DNA from: Bedellia somnulentella
Taxonomy: Eukaryota > Arthropoda > Insecta > Lepidoptera > Bedelliidae
Assembly (NCBI GenBank): GCA_963576735.1
Contig: OY755171.1
Coordinates: 15,686,001-15,750,000, forward strand
Direction: 5' to 3'
DNA length: 64,000 nt
Positions 54,052 to 64,000 of the stretch are shown piece by piece. How positions within the stretch are numbered: the stretch's first letter is position 1; each line of letters starts with the position of its first letter. The notes under the pieces were generated by a model, which searched no databases, was not told where the DNA came from, and saw only the letters and a list, made by a program, of their open reading frames with translations. Made by a program: the position numbers and the translations under genes.

Positions 54052-55975
54052 TCATATGTTCTTTAAAAGATATGGGCTAAAAACTGTAAGGGGTAAATAG
54101 TTGATATTTTTTTTAGAATATAAACATTTTATAGTTTCTCTGTTTTTGTTTATCTATAATTTATTGTTAATTTTCTTACAAATACATTAAATTTACGAGA
54201 ACAATTTGTTTTTAAGCTTTGTATATACATCGATTAGGTCCTACAGTGAGTTTACTTTTAAGATTCCATAATGATTATATTATATATATTTAGATATAAA
54301 CTAACTCAATACTATTAAGATAAGAACATATAATATTGGTTAATCTCTATACTTTGTGCAAACTTAAAGAAACTTAACTTAAAGTACTTATAAAAGTAAA
54401 GCATTTACTCTCACGGTTGGTAAAATTCTGGCAATAGTCATAAATAAATATGGTAAAAATGTTACAACAGACTGAATAAATAAACAGACTTGGTTTTACA
54501 TGGATTTCATACACATTTACGGTGCAAAAACAGCGTTGCGAGACAGATTTTTTAACAAATTTTGTTTTTCATAGCTAACTGGATAAAATAAGGATACGCG
54601 AATTCAAAATAAAAACGCCCTTTAACGCGTCAAACCAGGTTACCCGCATGTGAACAAGTTTACTAAACGTTTGCATTAATCTATTCTGCAATAACATGCC
54701 TCCCGTAATTTTATCTGAGGATTCTGAGAGACTTCACTTTTAAACTATTTATTGACTAACTATTGTTTTTTCAACATTGAATATGTATTATAGTCACATT
54801 AAACTCCATTTTTATAGTTCAAAATTGCTGTCTTATAATAAAAATTACTAGTTTTTAATTATAATCGGTTGCACACAATATGGAACATTTTGGTAAACTA
54901 TAATCTAAATCTGAGGTGAAAGCTTTTAGACTACAGGCCCACGCTGAAAAATTGATGGGTCATTTGAACCACCAGGTGACCTATCTAGAACGATATAAGA
55001 GCATTAAATAATAAGATTCAGCACTATGCCGTCACTTGTAAGCTGTCCTACTGAGTGCAGGTGAGAATTCAAAAGTACAGGTAGAGTGAGTACATTTTGG
55101 TCACATATTTTTGTACTATAGTCTATTAACTAGAAATCCCGTAGTTGAAAACATATATCTCTGCAATCTACAAATTTAGTATATATCTTCATCTACATCT
55201 AATAATCACAACCTAATATACTAAAAATACCTACGAATTCAAGACATTTTGAAGTAAAATATTTTATAACGATTTCTTTACTATCGTAGTAAAATAAATC
55301 TTCTTTGAATTTTTAAGATAAAAATATATGAAAGAATTCTTAAGAAGAGAAGACCCTAAAAAACTAGACATCCGTATGTAGCCAGACTAAAATCAGGGGC
55401 TCAGACGAGGTTAATCAATTCCTGAGTCGAGGTATTCATGACGTTAATTCAGTAGAAATATGGAGCTCTTTCTTTGTACTAATTAAGTTTGTTCACTTCT
55501 ACTCTCGACAAAGTTATATTAACATCTGTTTTATGTTGTTCTAAAAAGTTTGGTTACTGAAACTGTTTTGATTCTGATTTCGTTAACCCAGTAAGTCTAA
55601 AATACAGCACATTTCCCAAATAAATAAAGTAAGGTACGCGATCTTGGTAATATGATTGCCAATTGTCTATTTATAGCAACCATGATGGTTTAGTGGAATG
55701 AACAGCATCTCTTATGTAAAGAACATATGAATTTAAACCAGTGTTTGATTTCACTTGTTTGTCTTTTCCAGAGCCCTATGATTGGGGAAACCATGTTTAG
55801 GAAAACCATTAAGCTAAGTTGTACAAAGTCATTTGGTGTCAGAAGCATTGGAAGTGGAATACCTCTTGAGCGATGTTTAAAAGTTTTTTATATGCACAAA
55901 AATAATATAATAAGGAAGCAAGTGTTTTATAACCATCGACTGCTAAGACACTTTCTGAAATTGAATGCTGTTATT
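54052..55975. other. No gene called
   Basis: AT-rich DNA. A frame at 55727-55984 follows a good acceptor-like TTTGTCTTTTCCAG (ending about 55771), but no upstream exon, motif or donor supports it. Confidence 0.4.
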
Positions 55976-56095
55976 TTCCATTAGGGTAGGCAAAGACTAT
56001 TGATCGTCACTTTGTACGATCCTGTCAAACCTCTCTAGCTTCGTTTAAATCTATCAATCTTCTCATCCCTGCTCTTTTATTCTTCATACCTTTGA
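55976..56095 (-). mobile_element. Retrotransposon family C, 3' fragment
   Basis: GGGTAGGCAAAGACTATTGA then TACGATCCTGTCAAACCTCT. The tail is missing. Confidence 0.78.
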
Positions 56096-56297
56096 AGAAA
56101 TACTAATACCATTAAATACGATGGAATAAAAGACCGTTGACTAGTGTACCAGTACATGGTTTTTTATGTTACTTAAAAATATTTAGGTCAAGCATTAGTC
56201 GCCTTTCTCATGAAAAAGATGTGGTAAAATATTTGTACTGTAAAAACAAATAACATTTAATAGTTTTGCAAACGTGAGTTCTCCAAAGTTTCCTTGT

Positions 56298-56350
56298 TAG
56301 GTCAGTGGATAACAGCACCACCTCTTCTGCAGAGGTGGCAGGATTCTTAA
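56298..56350 (+). repeat. tRNA-like remnant (Gln-type anticodon loop)
   Basis: GGTCAGTGGATAACAGCACC is box A-like. CACCTC TTCTGCA GAGGTG forms an anticodon arm with CTG in the anticodon position. Box B is degraded, so it is a pseudo-tRNA or SINE head. Confidence 0.35.
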
Positions 56351-56405
56351 AGCTTAAATGAGCTCTTTTTTTAATGTGTTTTATCGGTAAGTCAAATTAG
56401 TAATG

Positions 56406-56568
56406 TAGCTGTGAAGTACCCGTGGGTGTTCATAAGAGGCAACTTAGCGTATAAGGACTTTTTAAGCATTTTTTGTGAGATGTGGTTGGAGACCCATCAC
56501 CAACAACCTTTATTTTACAATCTTTTTCCCCACTTAACTCCCAAAAATGCCTGACAAAGTTCTCCCTG
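56406..56568 (+). mobile_element. Retroposon family A, degraded
   Basis: ACCCGTGGGTGTTCATAAGA and GGTTGGAGACCCATCACCAA retain the family order. The tail is lost. Confidence 0.7.
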
Positions 56569-57307
56569 TGGTTTTTTTTCATAAATATATCTTAATTGTG
56601 AGTTTTAGTTTGTCAAATGGTTTTTTTATATTTAAAGTTTAAGTAGGGTTTAAATGCAACAAATTATGCTACGATGCATGGTGAAAATTATATTAATTTA
56701 CGATGGAGTGGACCTACATTGTTTTCCTAATTGAATGAAATTCGTTTCGGCGTGAATCAATAAACCTCTGGATATTTAAATTTACAAATTTTGTTTAAAG
56801 TAGTTCGAGAGAGTTGGTAATATTTTTTTGTAGGTAATGTTGTTTTTTTTATGCTTTTTTCTTTGTTTCTGTTCTGGCTGAACCTTTCGGAATTATTGCA
56901 TTGAGAATGTTTGCTGTATTGTAAGAAGTATGTCCAATACAATAATGTTTGCTTTTATGGGCATAACATGATGTACACTTTAGAGCTAACCAATTTCCGG
57001 TCGAAATTTTGCAATATTTTCACATATTAAATGCTGCAAACGGTTTTAATACTGTTGGTAATAGGATGCCTATACTATAAAATATAACGAAGTTTTTGTT
57101 GTCTGTCTGTCTGAATGTTATTAGGAGATAGTTAGACAGCAAATGATGTATTTATGTTGCCACTATGATAACGAATCATAAATAGAGCACAATCAATAAT
57201 TTAAGACCGCTCCTGTGCAACAAATGCGATCTATTTGCTCGTTTCTATTGAAATATTAAAATACTGTTAAATTATACTTATTAATCAAAGAAAGTCAATA
57301 CAGCAAA
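56569..57307. other. No gene recognised
   Basis: AT-rich DNA. A minus frame at 56757-56942 is Asn, Lys and Ser-rich and unsupported. Confidence 0.4.
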
Positions 57308-57460
57308 CAGTGCTACAGTACAAAGAATAAAAGAGCATGTATGAAAAGATTGATGGATGTGAATGAAGCTGGAGAGGTTTGCCAGGATCGTACAAAGTGG
57401 CGATCGATAGTCTTTGCCTACCCCAATGGGAACTAACGGCATGAGAATATGTATGTATGT
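57308..57460 (+). mobile_element. Retrotransposon family C, 3' fragment with tail
   Basis: It encodes the KNKRACMKRLMDVNEA-type end, then CCCCAATGGGAACTAACGGC and ATGTATGTATG. Confidence 0.85.
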
Positions 57461-57558
57461 ATAGTCAAAAAATATTAGACTAGTGGGGTGCTACAGTTCG
57501 GTAACAAAAATACACGGAAAGTGAAAATACTGGTATGATCTAGTACATAGTCATAATA

Positions 57559-57793
57559 ATACATACATATACTCACAGCTATTTATCCCTTGAAGGGCAA
57601 GCCAAAGCTTAGAAATAAGAAGTTTCTCAGCGACTTTTTGAAATTGTAAAGAAAAATATAGTAAATCAAAGGTTTTTGTTTAAGGGCCTCTAACCACATA
57701 TCCCGAAAATCACTAAAAGCCCCAATTAGCCACCTCTTACGAATACTCACAGGAAGAATAGGGGTAGTGCTACTCTAAGCCGACACTACACAG
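57559..57793 (-). mobile_element. Retroposon family A, moderately diverged
   Basis: Complete order with a TACATACATAT tail side. Confidence 0.82.
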
Positions 57794-57795
57794 AT

Positions 57796-58350
57796 ACAGT
57801 AGTACAGAAAAAAAAGAGTTATTTTGCCGTTACGTTGTTATGTCGCTACGTTGACATTATTGTGTAAGTAAAATAAATGGAACTTCTTATTGCTGTATGG
57901 ACAAACCAACATTTGTCTTGACAGCTGTCGATTTCTATTGTTTGACCGTTCCACAAGTGCCTCTCCCACACTTTTTACAAATAACAGCGTAAAATTGACT
58001 TATTGTCGATATAGATGCATCGAAAACACATTCTCAGTTTTGCATATTAACAAAATTACTCACCATTTAAAAATGCGACTTAATATTTACTGTTCTCTGT
58101 GACCGTTGCTTGAAGGCGTTGCTACGTAATCAATTTTCTTTTTGATTCGCTACAGATACATGCGAATGAAATGACATCTTTACCCCGTTAGTTTGAAAGA
58201 TAATTTTTGCATATAGCTGCTATTTGGTTTTCAGAATTGTGCATACATTAAAATGGTCGCTTTTTCGTTGTAATAACTTAATTTCTATCGAGTACTCGTT
58301 ACAGAAACACGTTAATTTAGTAGTGACTCTTTTTTGTATTTTGATAGCTA
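57796..58350. other. 5' flank of the first cysteine-rich peptide gene
   Basis: No TATA box or Rel/NF-kappaB-type site was recognised with confidence. GATA-like TTTTGATAGC occurs at about 58340. Confidence 0.4.
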
Positions 58351-58354
58351 TACG

Positions 58355-60491
58355 ATGAAGGTTTCTTCATTACTTGTACACATATGTATTATTCTTCTCA
58401 TGTTTGTTGAAATTGGTAAGTGTGCTCAGATTTTAACAATTGAATTATTTACGTATTCACCCCCTGCGTCATTTGACGGCTAGGAAAGTATCCGAGTAAG
58501 TCATAAAGTCGGTATTCCAATCCCGCTCAAGACCGCATCTTTAATTAACCAGTTGGCCCGTGCAATTTGTCTCAACGTTCAACGTGACATAAGACCTTAC
58601 TTACTTATACTCACGCCCATTATTCCCGTTGGGGTAGGCAGAGACTATCGATCGCCACTTAGTACGATCTTGACAAACCTCTCTTGCTTCCCTTACATTC
58701 ATTATTCTTCTCATACATGCTCTTTTATTCTTCTCACTTCGGACCCCTGCCTTTATAAGACCTTCTTGCAATTAAATTTAATATGAGTTGATACTTAAAT
58801 CAAAATTCATTAAAAACATGCAAAATAATGATAGGTCTGCCCCCTATTATGAGAATGCACAGTCCAAACAAATCGTAGATAGAATGTAGTAATTACCACC
58901 ACTACAACTCTTTTGGAAAAATAATTTCAATACTAGTGGGTAACCCTGGCGCGACTACGTCGCGCCCTATAAAATGAGTTTATTTTAGAATTTTCCGACC
59001 AATCACAGCGCAGCTCTTTTGAATTTCTAAAGAATTTTCCTGATTGGACGGTTAGAAAAAATTCCGACCAATCACAGCGCATCTCTGATCGACTAAAGTT
59101 TGCGCGCGCTTATGACACTCAAGCAAAGTCTATGGGCCAAAATCGAAACTTTGAAATTCTGTAACAATTAACTTAATCCAGTTACATCAGATGTCTGAAT
59201 TTTGTGCACACCACGGCCGCAAACTGTACAAAACGATACCTGAACCAAATTTCTAGCTTAACTCATCGCGTCACAGGCTTCCGGGCAAGAAAGAGGCTTA
59301 CAGAAATAATATATAAAAAAAGATTCAAATATATTTTGCAGCCATCTAGTTAAATTTTGATATTAACTTAGGGTGTCCCGTGTGTTAAATAAACGACATA
59401 GTCCCAGTTAGTAAGGTAGTTAAACAAAACCTTAAGGCGTTATCTTAAGTTACATATCCTCACGGATATAAACCCCTAAAAGGGTAAGCCCGAGCTTCAG
59501 AGTCAGAAAACCCTTCAGTTACTTGGGACGTTAAGGGGGAAAATATTGTCAAATAAATGTTTTTGGTGGTGGGTCTCCAACACAATTCCCGATGCTCTTA
59601 CTCGCCTCCTACCATCACCACCCATGATCACCAACGGGAAGAAATTGGGTACAGTTATTCTAAACCGGCACTACACAGGTATAATAATATAGAAATTAAA
59701 AGAGTTGTTTAGCCTGATGATGTTATTGTCTAAGTAAAATAAGTATAAAGATGGATTTGAAATAAAAAAGTTAGGTTTCGTTGGCAATTTCAACTTTCAG
59801 AGCCAATAACAAAAGTGTTCTATCGTAAAAATAAAGACCATACGTTAAACAATAGCATAATTTTCTATTGGTAATGTTAGTAGAGGACGGCCACGAAAGA
59901 CACACTTGGACCAAATTGAGTGTGCTCAAAAAGGCAGGCGTCCGAAGTATGAAGAATAAAACAGTATGTATGAAAAGATTAATGGATGTAGATGAAGCAA
60001 GAGAGGTTTGCCAGGATCGCACGAAGTGGCGATCGATAGTCTCTGCCTGCCCCAATGGGAATTGACAGTGTGATATACGTATGTATGTATATCTGTATAT
60101 CTCCAACCGCCTCGCCCAAAAATCCCTTAAAAAGCCCCAATACCGTTAGTTGCCTCTTACGTACACCCACCGGAAGAAATAGGGTAGTGCTATTCTAAGC
60201 CGACACAACACAGCAATACAACCAACCATACGTGATATAAATCTAAAAAGAAAAACTCAAAATAAGTATTTTGCATTCATGTAAGCCCGCAATTTAAGAT
60301 TGTATTTTTTTGTTACAGAAGCAATACCATCCCACAAGAAACGACACTTTCATCGGCATCGTAAATGTTTTAAGAATATTTGTTTATCCAAATGTCAGGC
60401 TTTAAAGAGAGTTTCTGGCCACTGTACTGTTTTTGGTTCGTGCCACTGTGGACATAAAATTAAACCTCTCTCGCTCCCACAACCCATATAA
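58355..60491 (+). CDS. Secreted six-cysteine CS-alpha-beta peptide 1 (defensin-like)
   Basis: Two exons, 58355-58415 and 60319-60491, joined at a phase 1 GT-AG intron (donor GTAAGT, acceptor TTTTTTTGTTACAG), give 77 residues. Residues 1-20 are a hydrophobic signal peptide (MKVSSLLVHICIILLMF). A His/Lys/Arg-rich stretch, HKKRHFHRHRK at 26-36, begins the mature part. Six Cys follow at 37, 42, 46, 56, 62 and 64: C-x4-C-x3-C-x9-C-x5-C-x1-C. The CxxxC and CxC pair is the CS-alpha-beta signature of insect defensins, drosomycin-like peptides and arthropod toxins. An antimicrobial role is inferred from the fold signature and charge. The specific family was not identified. The intron is filled with family A and C repeats. 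Confidence 0.75.
58596..58768 (-). mobile_element. Retrotransposon family C, 3' fragment (intron of peptide 1)
   Basis: CTCACGCCCATTATTCCCGT then GCAGAGACTATCGATCGCCA, ending in the CTTCGGACCCCTGCCTT block. Confidence 0.82.
58948..59081. repeat. GC hairpin and 20 bp direct repeat with CCAAT motifs
   Basis: GGCGCGACTACGTCGCGCC is a perfect 8 bp stem with a TAC loop. TTCCGACCAATCACAGCGCA occurs at 58993-59012 and 59062-59081, with an inverted ATTGG between. All lie inside the intron of peptide 1. Confidence 0.7.
59451..59680 (-). mobile_element. Retroposon family A, degraded (intron of peptide 1)
   Basis: Complete in order but diverged, with a short CACCACCCATGATCACC expansion near the 5' side. 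Confidence 0.75.
59870..60088 (+). mobile_element. Retrotransposon family C, 3' fragment (intron of peptide 1)
   Basis: An open frame at 59868-60065 preserves the coding end (MKRLMDVDEAREVCQDR). It is followed by CCCCAATGGGAATTGAC and an ATGTATGTATA tail. Confidence 0.85.
60099..60214 (-). mobile_element. Retroposon family A, 5' half (intron of peptide 1)
   Basis: Subfamily 1 sequence beginning inside the GGTTGGAGA block. It ends 104 bases before exon 2 of peptide 1. Confidence 0.85.
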
Positions 60492-60556
60492 TGATTCGGT
60501 AATTGATTTCAATATTGTTTTATTTCTATGAATTTAAAATTTTAAAAGTTTCAACA

Positions 60557-60766
60557 ACATACATACATACATACATATTCTTTTTCCTCAACCACTTTTG
60601 GAAAGTTAAGTGGGGAAAAGATGGTAAAAATAAAGGTATTTTTTAATCTTTATATGGGTCTCCAACCTTAAAAAATCCCTTAAAAGCTCCAATACCGTTA
60701 GTCGCCTCTTACGTACACCCACCGGAAGAAATGGGGTAGTGCTATTCTAAGCCGACACTACACAGC
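60557..60766 (-). mobile_element. Retroposon family A with internal deletion
   Basis: Subfamily 1 copy lacking the GTAGCCAGAGC block and part of the centre. The tail is ACATACATACATACATAC. Confidence 0.82.
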
Positions 60767-61023
60767 AACATACATACATACATAAATATACTCACGGCTA
60801 TAAATCCCTTAATGGGGTAGCCAGAGCTTTGGAATGAAAAATTCCTCAGCCACTTTTGGAAGTTGATTGGCGAAAAGATGGTAACAATAAATGTTTTTGG
60901 TGACGGGTCTCCAACCACATCGCCAAAAATCGCTTCACAAGCCCCTATACCCTTAGTCGCTTCTTACGATTACCCACGGGTAGACATGGGGTAGCGTTAT
61001 TCTAAGCCGACACTACACTGCTA
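60767..61023 (-). mobile_element. Retroposon family A, subfamily 2, full length
   Basis: Joined end to end with the preceding copy through an ACATACATAC tail, so one copy probably landed in the tail of the other. Confidence 0.88.
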
Positions 61024-61237
61024 CACATACACAGCAAATTTAATCAAATTTATTATAAATGCTGGGCGAAGGTCTTAAATTATATTGAATATATATTGTT
61101 GTTTTATGACGTTCCCTTATATCGTGACTTATACTCGAATGAAATAAGGTAACAAAATTTACTTCGCATTGAAAGGTGATTGTCCATGTCCAGAAGACGG
61201 ATAAAAAGTCAATGAACAAACATACATACAAATAAAT

Positions 61238-61352
61238 ACGGCCATAAATCCAAAAAAGGGGTAGCCAGAGCTTGGTACTCCTCTGCCACATTCGGAAGTT
61301 GACAGGGAAGAAGATGGTAGAAGTAGAAGTTTCGTTGGTGATGAGTCTCTAC
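61238..61352 (-). mobile_element. Retroposon family A, subfamily 3, 3' half
   Basis: CCATAAATCCAAAAAAGGGG to GGTGATGAGTCTC. Left partner of a head-to-head pair. Confidence 0.78.
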
Positions 61353-61354
61353 AC

Positions 61355-61525
61355 TGTCACTACCACTTTCTACCCATGGGTGACGTAAAAGGTGACTAAG
61401 GGTATGGGGCTTCTTAAGTGCTTTTTGGGCAATGAATTTGGAGACCCATCACCAACGATTCTTTATTTTGAAGCGTCTTGTACCCTTTCAAATTCCAAAT
61501 GTGGCTGAGTAGTTTATATCTCTGA
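61355..61525 (+). mobile_element. Retroposon family A, subfamily 3, opposite orientation
   Basis: GTCACTACCACTTTCTACCC to TATCTCTGAAGCT. Right partner of the head-to-head pair; no tail. Confidence 0.78.
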
Positions 61526-61555
61526 AGCTATTTAAATTCAGTAAAAGTTCATACT

Positions 61556-61740
61556 ACTGCCTCCGTGGTTTTGCGGTTAAGCGCTTGGCTTCAAGTACAG
61601 AGTTCTCGGGTTGGATCCCCGAGGGGTATACTAATAAATTAAATTAGAAATATTTTACCCAGTTTGGGAGGATGTTGTGTGATGATGATGATGACCTTAG
61701 GTGTGTAGTCACTTCTAATACTTCTGGTACCAAATGACTT
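61556..61740 (+). mobile_element. tRNA-derived SINE, third family
   Basis: The head GTGGTTTTGCGGTTAAGCGC is box A-like and TCGGGTTGGATCCCCGAG is box B-like. The body contains a GATGATGATGATGA run. Unrelated to family B in its body. Confidence 0.6.
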
Positions 61741-62116
61741 AATAAAACTCAGTTAAACATGTTAAAACCCGTACAGGGTAGGCTTGAGCCCCTTTGTGGA
61801 GATATATATAGACTGTGAGGAAAAGTTCATAAGGAGCTCGACAGTGTCGTTACGAGACAAAATTGTGGAATACGTGTGTGTAATTTTGTGGGACTTCTCT
61901 AATATGGTATGTTTGTTTTGATTACCAAACGGACAACGGAAGTCATTGTTAGGAAATCGTGAACTAAGTTTGAAATGTCAAGTTATGTTTATTAAAATTA
62001 GTATCCGTTTCGCCACTGCGCACTGTGTCTAGCATTATATAGGTAGATCAGTATTACGGTTTCCAACCGAACTCTGTGTTTAGCTGTAAGATTTTTGTCG
62101 GATCTTCTACAAAAGG
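61741..62116. other. No gene recognised
   Basis: No supported frame or repeat. Confidence 0.45.
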
Positions 62117-62368
62117 TACATACATACATACATAAACTCACGGCTATAAATCCCAGGAAGGGGTAGCCAGAGCTAAAGAATTAGAAATTCCTCAGCCACT
62201 TTTGGAAATTTGAGTGGGGAAAAGATAGTAAAAATAAAGGTTGTTGGTGATGGGTTTCCAATCGCATCGCCCAAAAATCCAAAAAAAAGCCCCAATACCC
62301 TTAGTCGCTTCTTACGACACCCGTGGGTAGAAAGGGGTAGCGACATTCTAAGCCGGCACTACACGGCA
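62117..62368 (-). mobile_element. Retroposon family A, mosaic of subfamilies 1 and 3
   Basis: The 3' half has the subfamily 1 blocks AGGTTGTTGGTGATGGG and GAGTGGGG. The 5' half has the subfamily 3 blocks GACACCCGTGGGTAG and GCCGGCACTACACGGC. The join lies near an A-rich run at about 62280. Confidence 0.82.
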
Positions 62369-62666
62369 AAAGGTACACTACGTAAATAATTCGTAAATAT
62401 ATGAGAACGGCCTTCTATGGATGTTTTTTTATATTTATTTATGTAGATTTGAAATACTCAGCAACATGTGAAATATTATACTGTGCAGGTGTTTACACAT
62501 TTGGGTATGTTCATTAATTTATAATGTGGAATTTACACGTCAAATTTTAATAATTACATATTAATATGATGTAATAATTCAAAGTTTGGCGAGATATTGC
62601 ATTACTCTTGTAAGTGTTTTGGTGAGAGGTGGTTATTTCATAAGAAGTAGTGTGTGTGTCGAAATA

Positions 62667-63318
62667 ATGAATTCTTTAATGTTGCTATTGTTTTTGATGG
62701 CAGCTGTATCAATAAGTAAGTGACAATATATTGCACTTTTATCATAAAATTTTATGACTAGGTTGTGCTTTGTAATATGGAAATGAAAACCAGTATGTTG
62801 CCGCGTTGAAAAACGCAAACGGACAAAATAATAAACGTAGAGTTAACCGAAGATTTTATTTAATGTTACCACTACAAATATGATAAAAGCAATATAAATT
62901 TACCATTCTTTAGTGGTTTCAGGTTTCTGTATCGTAGTCAAGTAGTTTTGTTGTCTCCAGAACAAAATATTTTAAAATTATTGTATATTTTAACGGTGTT
63001 TCAGTTTAGCTATTATTTGTGTGTATTTTTCTTATATAGGTACTATTTAATTTTTCATTTTAATTTAGGTAATGCCCTTGGACAATTAATTAATAAAAAA
63101 AACAAATCATTCATTAATTATTTATTGCAGATGCATCTGTCGGCCCCTTCAGTGGTTTCGTGTTGCAATGCACGGACTGTGCAGACTACTGTGAAATGCA
63201 TAGCGGATACCCGATGGCCTGTGTGACGTCACACAATTGTCTTTGCGGCCACTCTTACTACGGAATGAAAAGACCTTCCTTAAAGAAAACCTATTTAAAT
63301 AAACTTCGCAAAAAATAA
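62667..63318 (+). CDS. Secreted six-cysteine CS-alpha-beta peptide 2 (defensin-like)
   Basis: Two exons, 62667-62715 and 63131-63318, with a phase 1 GT-AG intron (donor GTAAGT, acceptor TTTATTGCAG), give 78 residues. Signal peptide MNSLMLLLFLMAAVSI. Cys at 30, 33, 37, 47, 53 and 55: C-x2-C-x3-C-x9-C-x5-C-x1-C. From the second Cys on, the spacing equals that of the peptide encoded at 58355-60491. Both genes also share the phase 1 intron after the signal peptide and a Gly-His directly after the last Cys, so they are tandem paralogues. The mature N-terminus is not basic here; instead the C-terminal 20 residues are Lys/Arg-rich. An immune or gut effector role is inferred. Close homologues were not identified. 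Confidence 0.75.
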
Positions 63319-63410
63319 TAGATTACATAATAATGTTACTTTAATATAGCACGCAAATAAGAAAATTATAATTTACAGTCGTTAGAACGAGTACGCCGTA
63401 TTACAATTTC

Positions 63411-63416
63411 AATAAA
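63411..63416 (+). promoter_or_regulatory. Polyadenylation signal of peptide 2
   Basis: AATAAA, 93 bases after the stop codon. Confidence 0.55.
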
Positions 63417-63418
63417 AA

Positions 63419-64000
63419 ATGGCACATACTAATGCTTACTTAAATATAACATGTTATCATATTTTTTTTTCTTCAATCAACCACCCTGGACTTCTCAAAA
63501 CTCAAAACCGCGTAGATGCCTTCGTATTATTGCTGTTATCGTAATTTTTCCGAGTTTTGAGATAATCTTTACGAGAAAGAGCACGATTTTGTAATACTGA
63601 CAACTATGTTATAAGCATATTTCAGATTATTATTTCAGGTATTCCTTTTGACAGCACTTAAAGCCCCTTCTCTCACGGAGCTACTCTAAAATGACGTTAC
63701 TAGTTAGTAATTACAATCACAAACTAAGAAAGAAAGACAGAAGGAAATAATGTTTATTTGGTAATTAACACAAGACAATGACAAATTTATTTATATAAAA
63801 AAAAAACATTACCAAAGCGGCCTTGACTCAGCACTCGTATGAAAAAGTATATACTCATCATACGCGGATTTTCAGTCAAAGCCCTGTTTAACTAAATATT
63901 TAAAGAGAAAAAAAGAAAACATTATAACATTAGTATAAGTAAAAGCGACAATGAAAACTAACCAGAGAACTACTACTAGAAACCGTGCCTCGCACACGAC
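63419..64000. other. No gene recognised
   Basis: AT-rich DNA with no supportable feature up to the window end. Confidence 0.45.

Noticed and set aside
55727..55984. Possible exon after TTTGTCTTTTCCAG
   Set aside because: The acceptor is good, but no donor, partner exon or family resemblance was found.
56298..56350. Functional tRNA-Gln gene
   Set aside because: Box B and the T arm are degraded and no acceptor stem forms.

Overview
This is a 64 kb piece of an insect nuclear genome, almost certainly a moth or butterfly. The evidence is AT-rich DNA, short multi-exon genes with GT-AG introns, Helitron-like repeats carrying the CCGCCCCGGCTTCGCACGG motif common in Lepidoptera, tRNA-derived SINEs and an errantivirus. 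No bacterial features (operons, ribosome binding sites, CRISPR) are present. Gene density is low and at least half of the window is transposable-element DNA.

Layout. 1-1354: SINE and LINE fragments. 1355-8812: a near-complete, very young gypsy-type errantivirus (endogenous retrovirus) with identical 300 bp LTRs, CACA target duplications, tRNA-Ser primer site, gag, pol, env and polypurine tract. Pol carries one in-frame stop. 8817-37900: gene-poor DNA filled with repeats, including a 489 bp MITE family that inserts into AATT, palindromic foldback elements, a composite palindrome with two inverted tRNA-like arms, and a terminal-inverted-repeat element holding a minisatellite made from a LINE tail. 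37962-46460: a complete six-exon gene for a secreted lipase-family protein (311 residues) that has lost the nucleophilic serine. Its last intron contains a dead RTE-like LINE in antisense. 46461-50900: repeats. 50900-54051: a block with a GC-rich hairpin, an unrecognised 113-codon ORF and a 164 bp inverted repeat differing at one position, split by a Helitron-like element and a TA-flanked MITE. 58355-60491 and 62667-63318: two tandem two-exon genes for small secreted six-cysteine peptides with the same CS-alpha-beta (defensin-like) spacing, probably immune or gut effectors.

Repeat families named here. Family A is about 250 bp, starts TGCTGTGTAGTGTCGGC and ends GCCGTGAGTATATGTATG; about 36 copies or fragments are visible. 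Family C is the 3' end of a non-LTR retrotransposon whose last bases match the end of family A, so A probably uses C's reverse transcriptase. Family B is a tRNA-derived SINE of about 355 bp with a TTATG-type tail. Helitron-like and RTE-like pieces complete the set.

The three host genes are independent units on the + strand. Each begins with a signal-peptide exon that ends in a phase 1 intron, so all three products are expected to be secreted. Gene models come from reading splice sites and frames by eye; no database search or transcript evidence was available.
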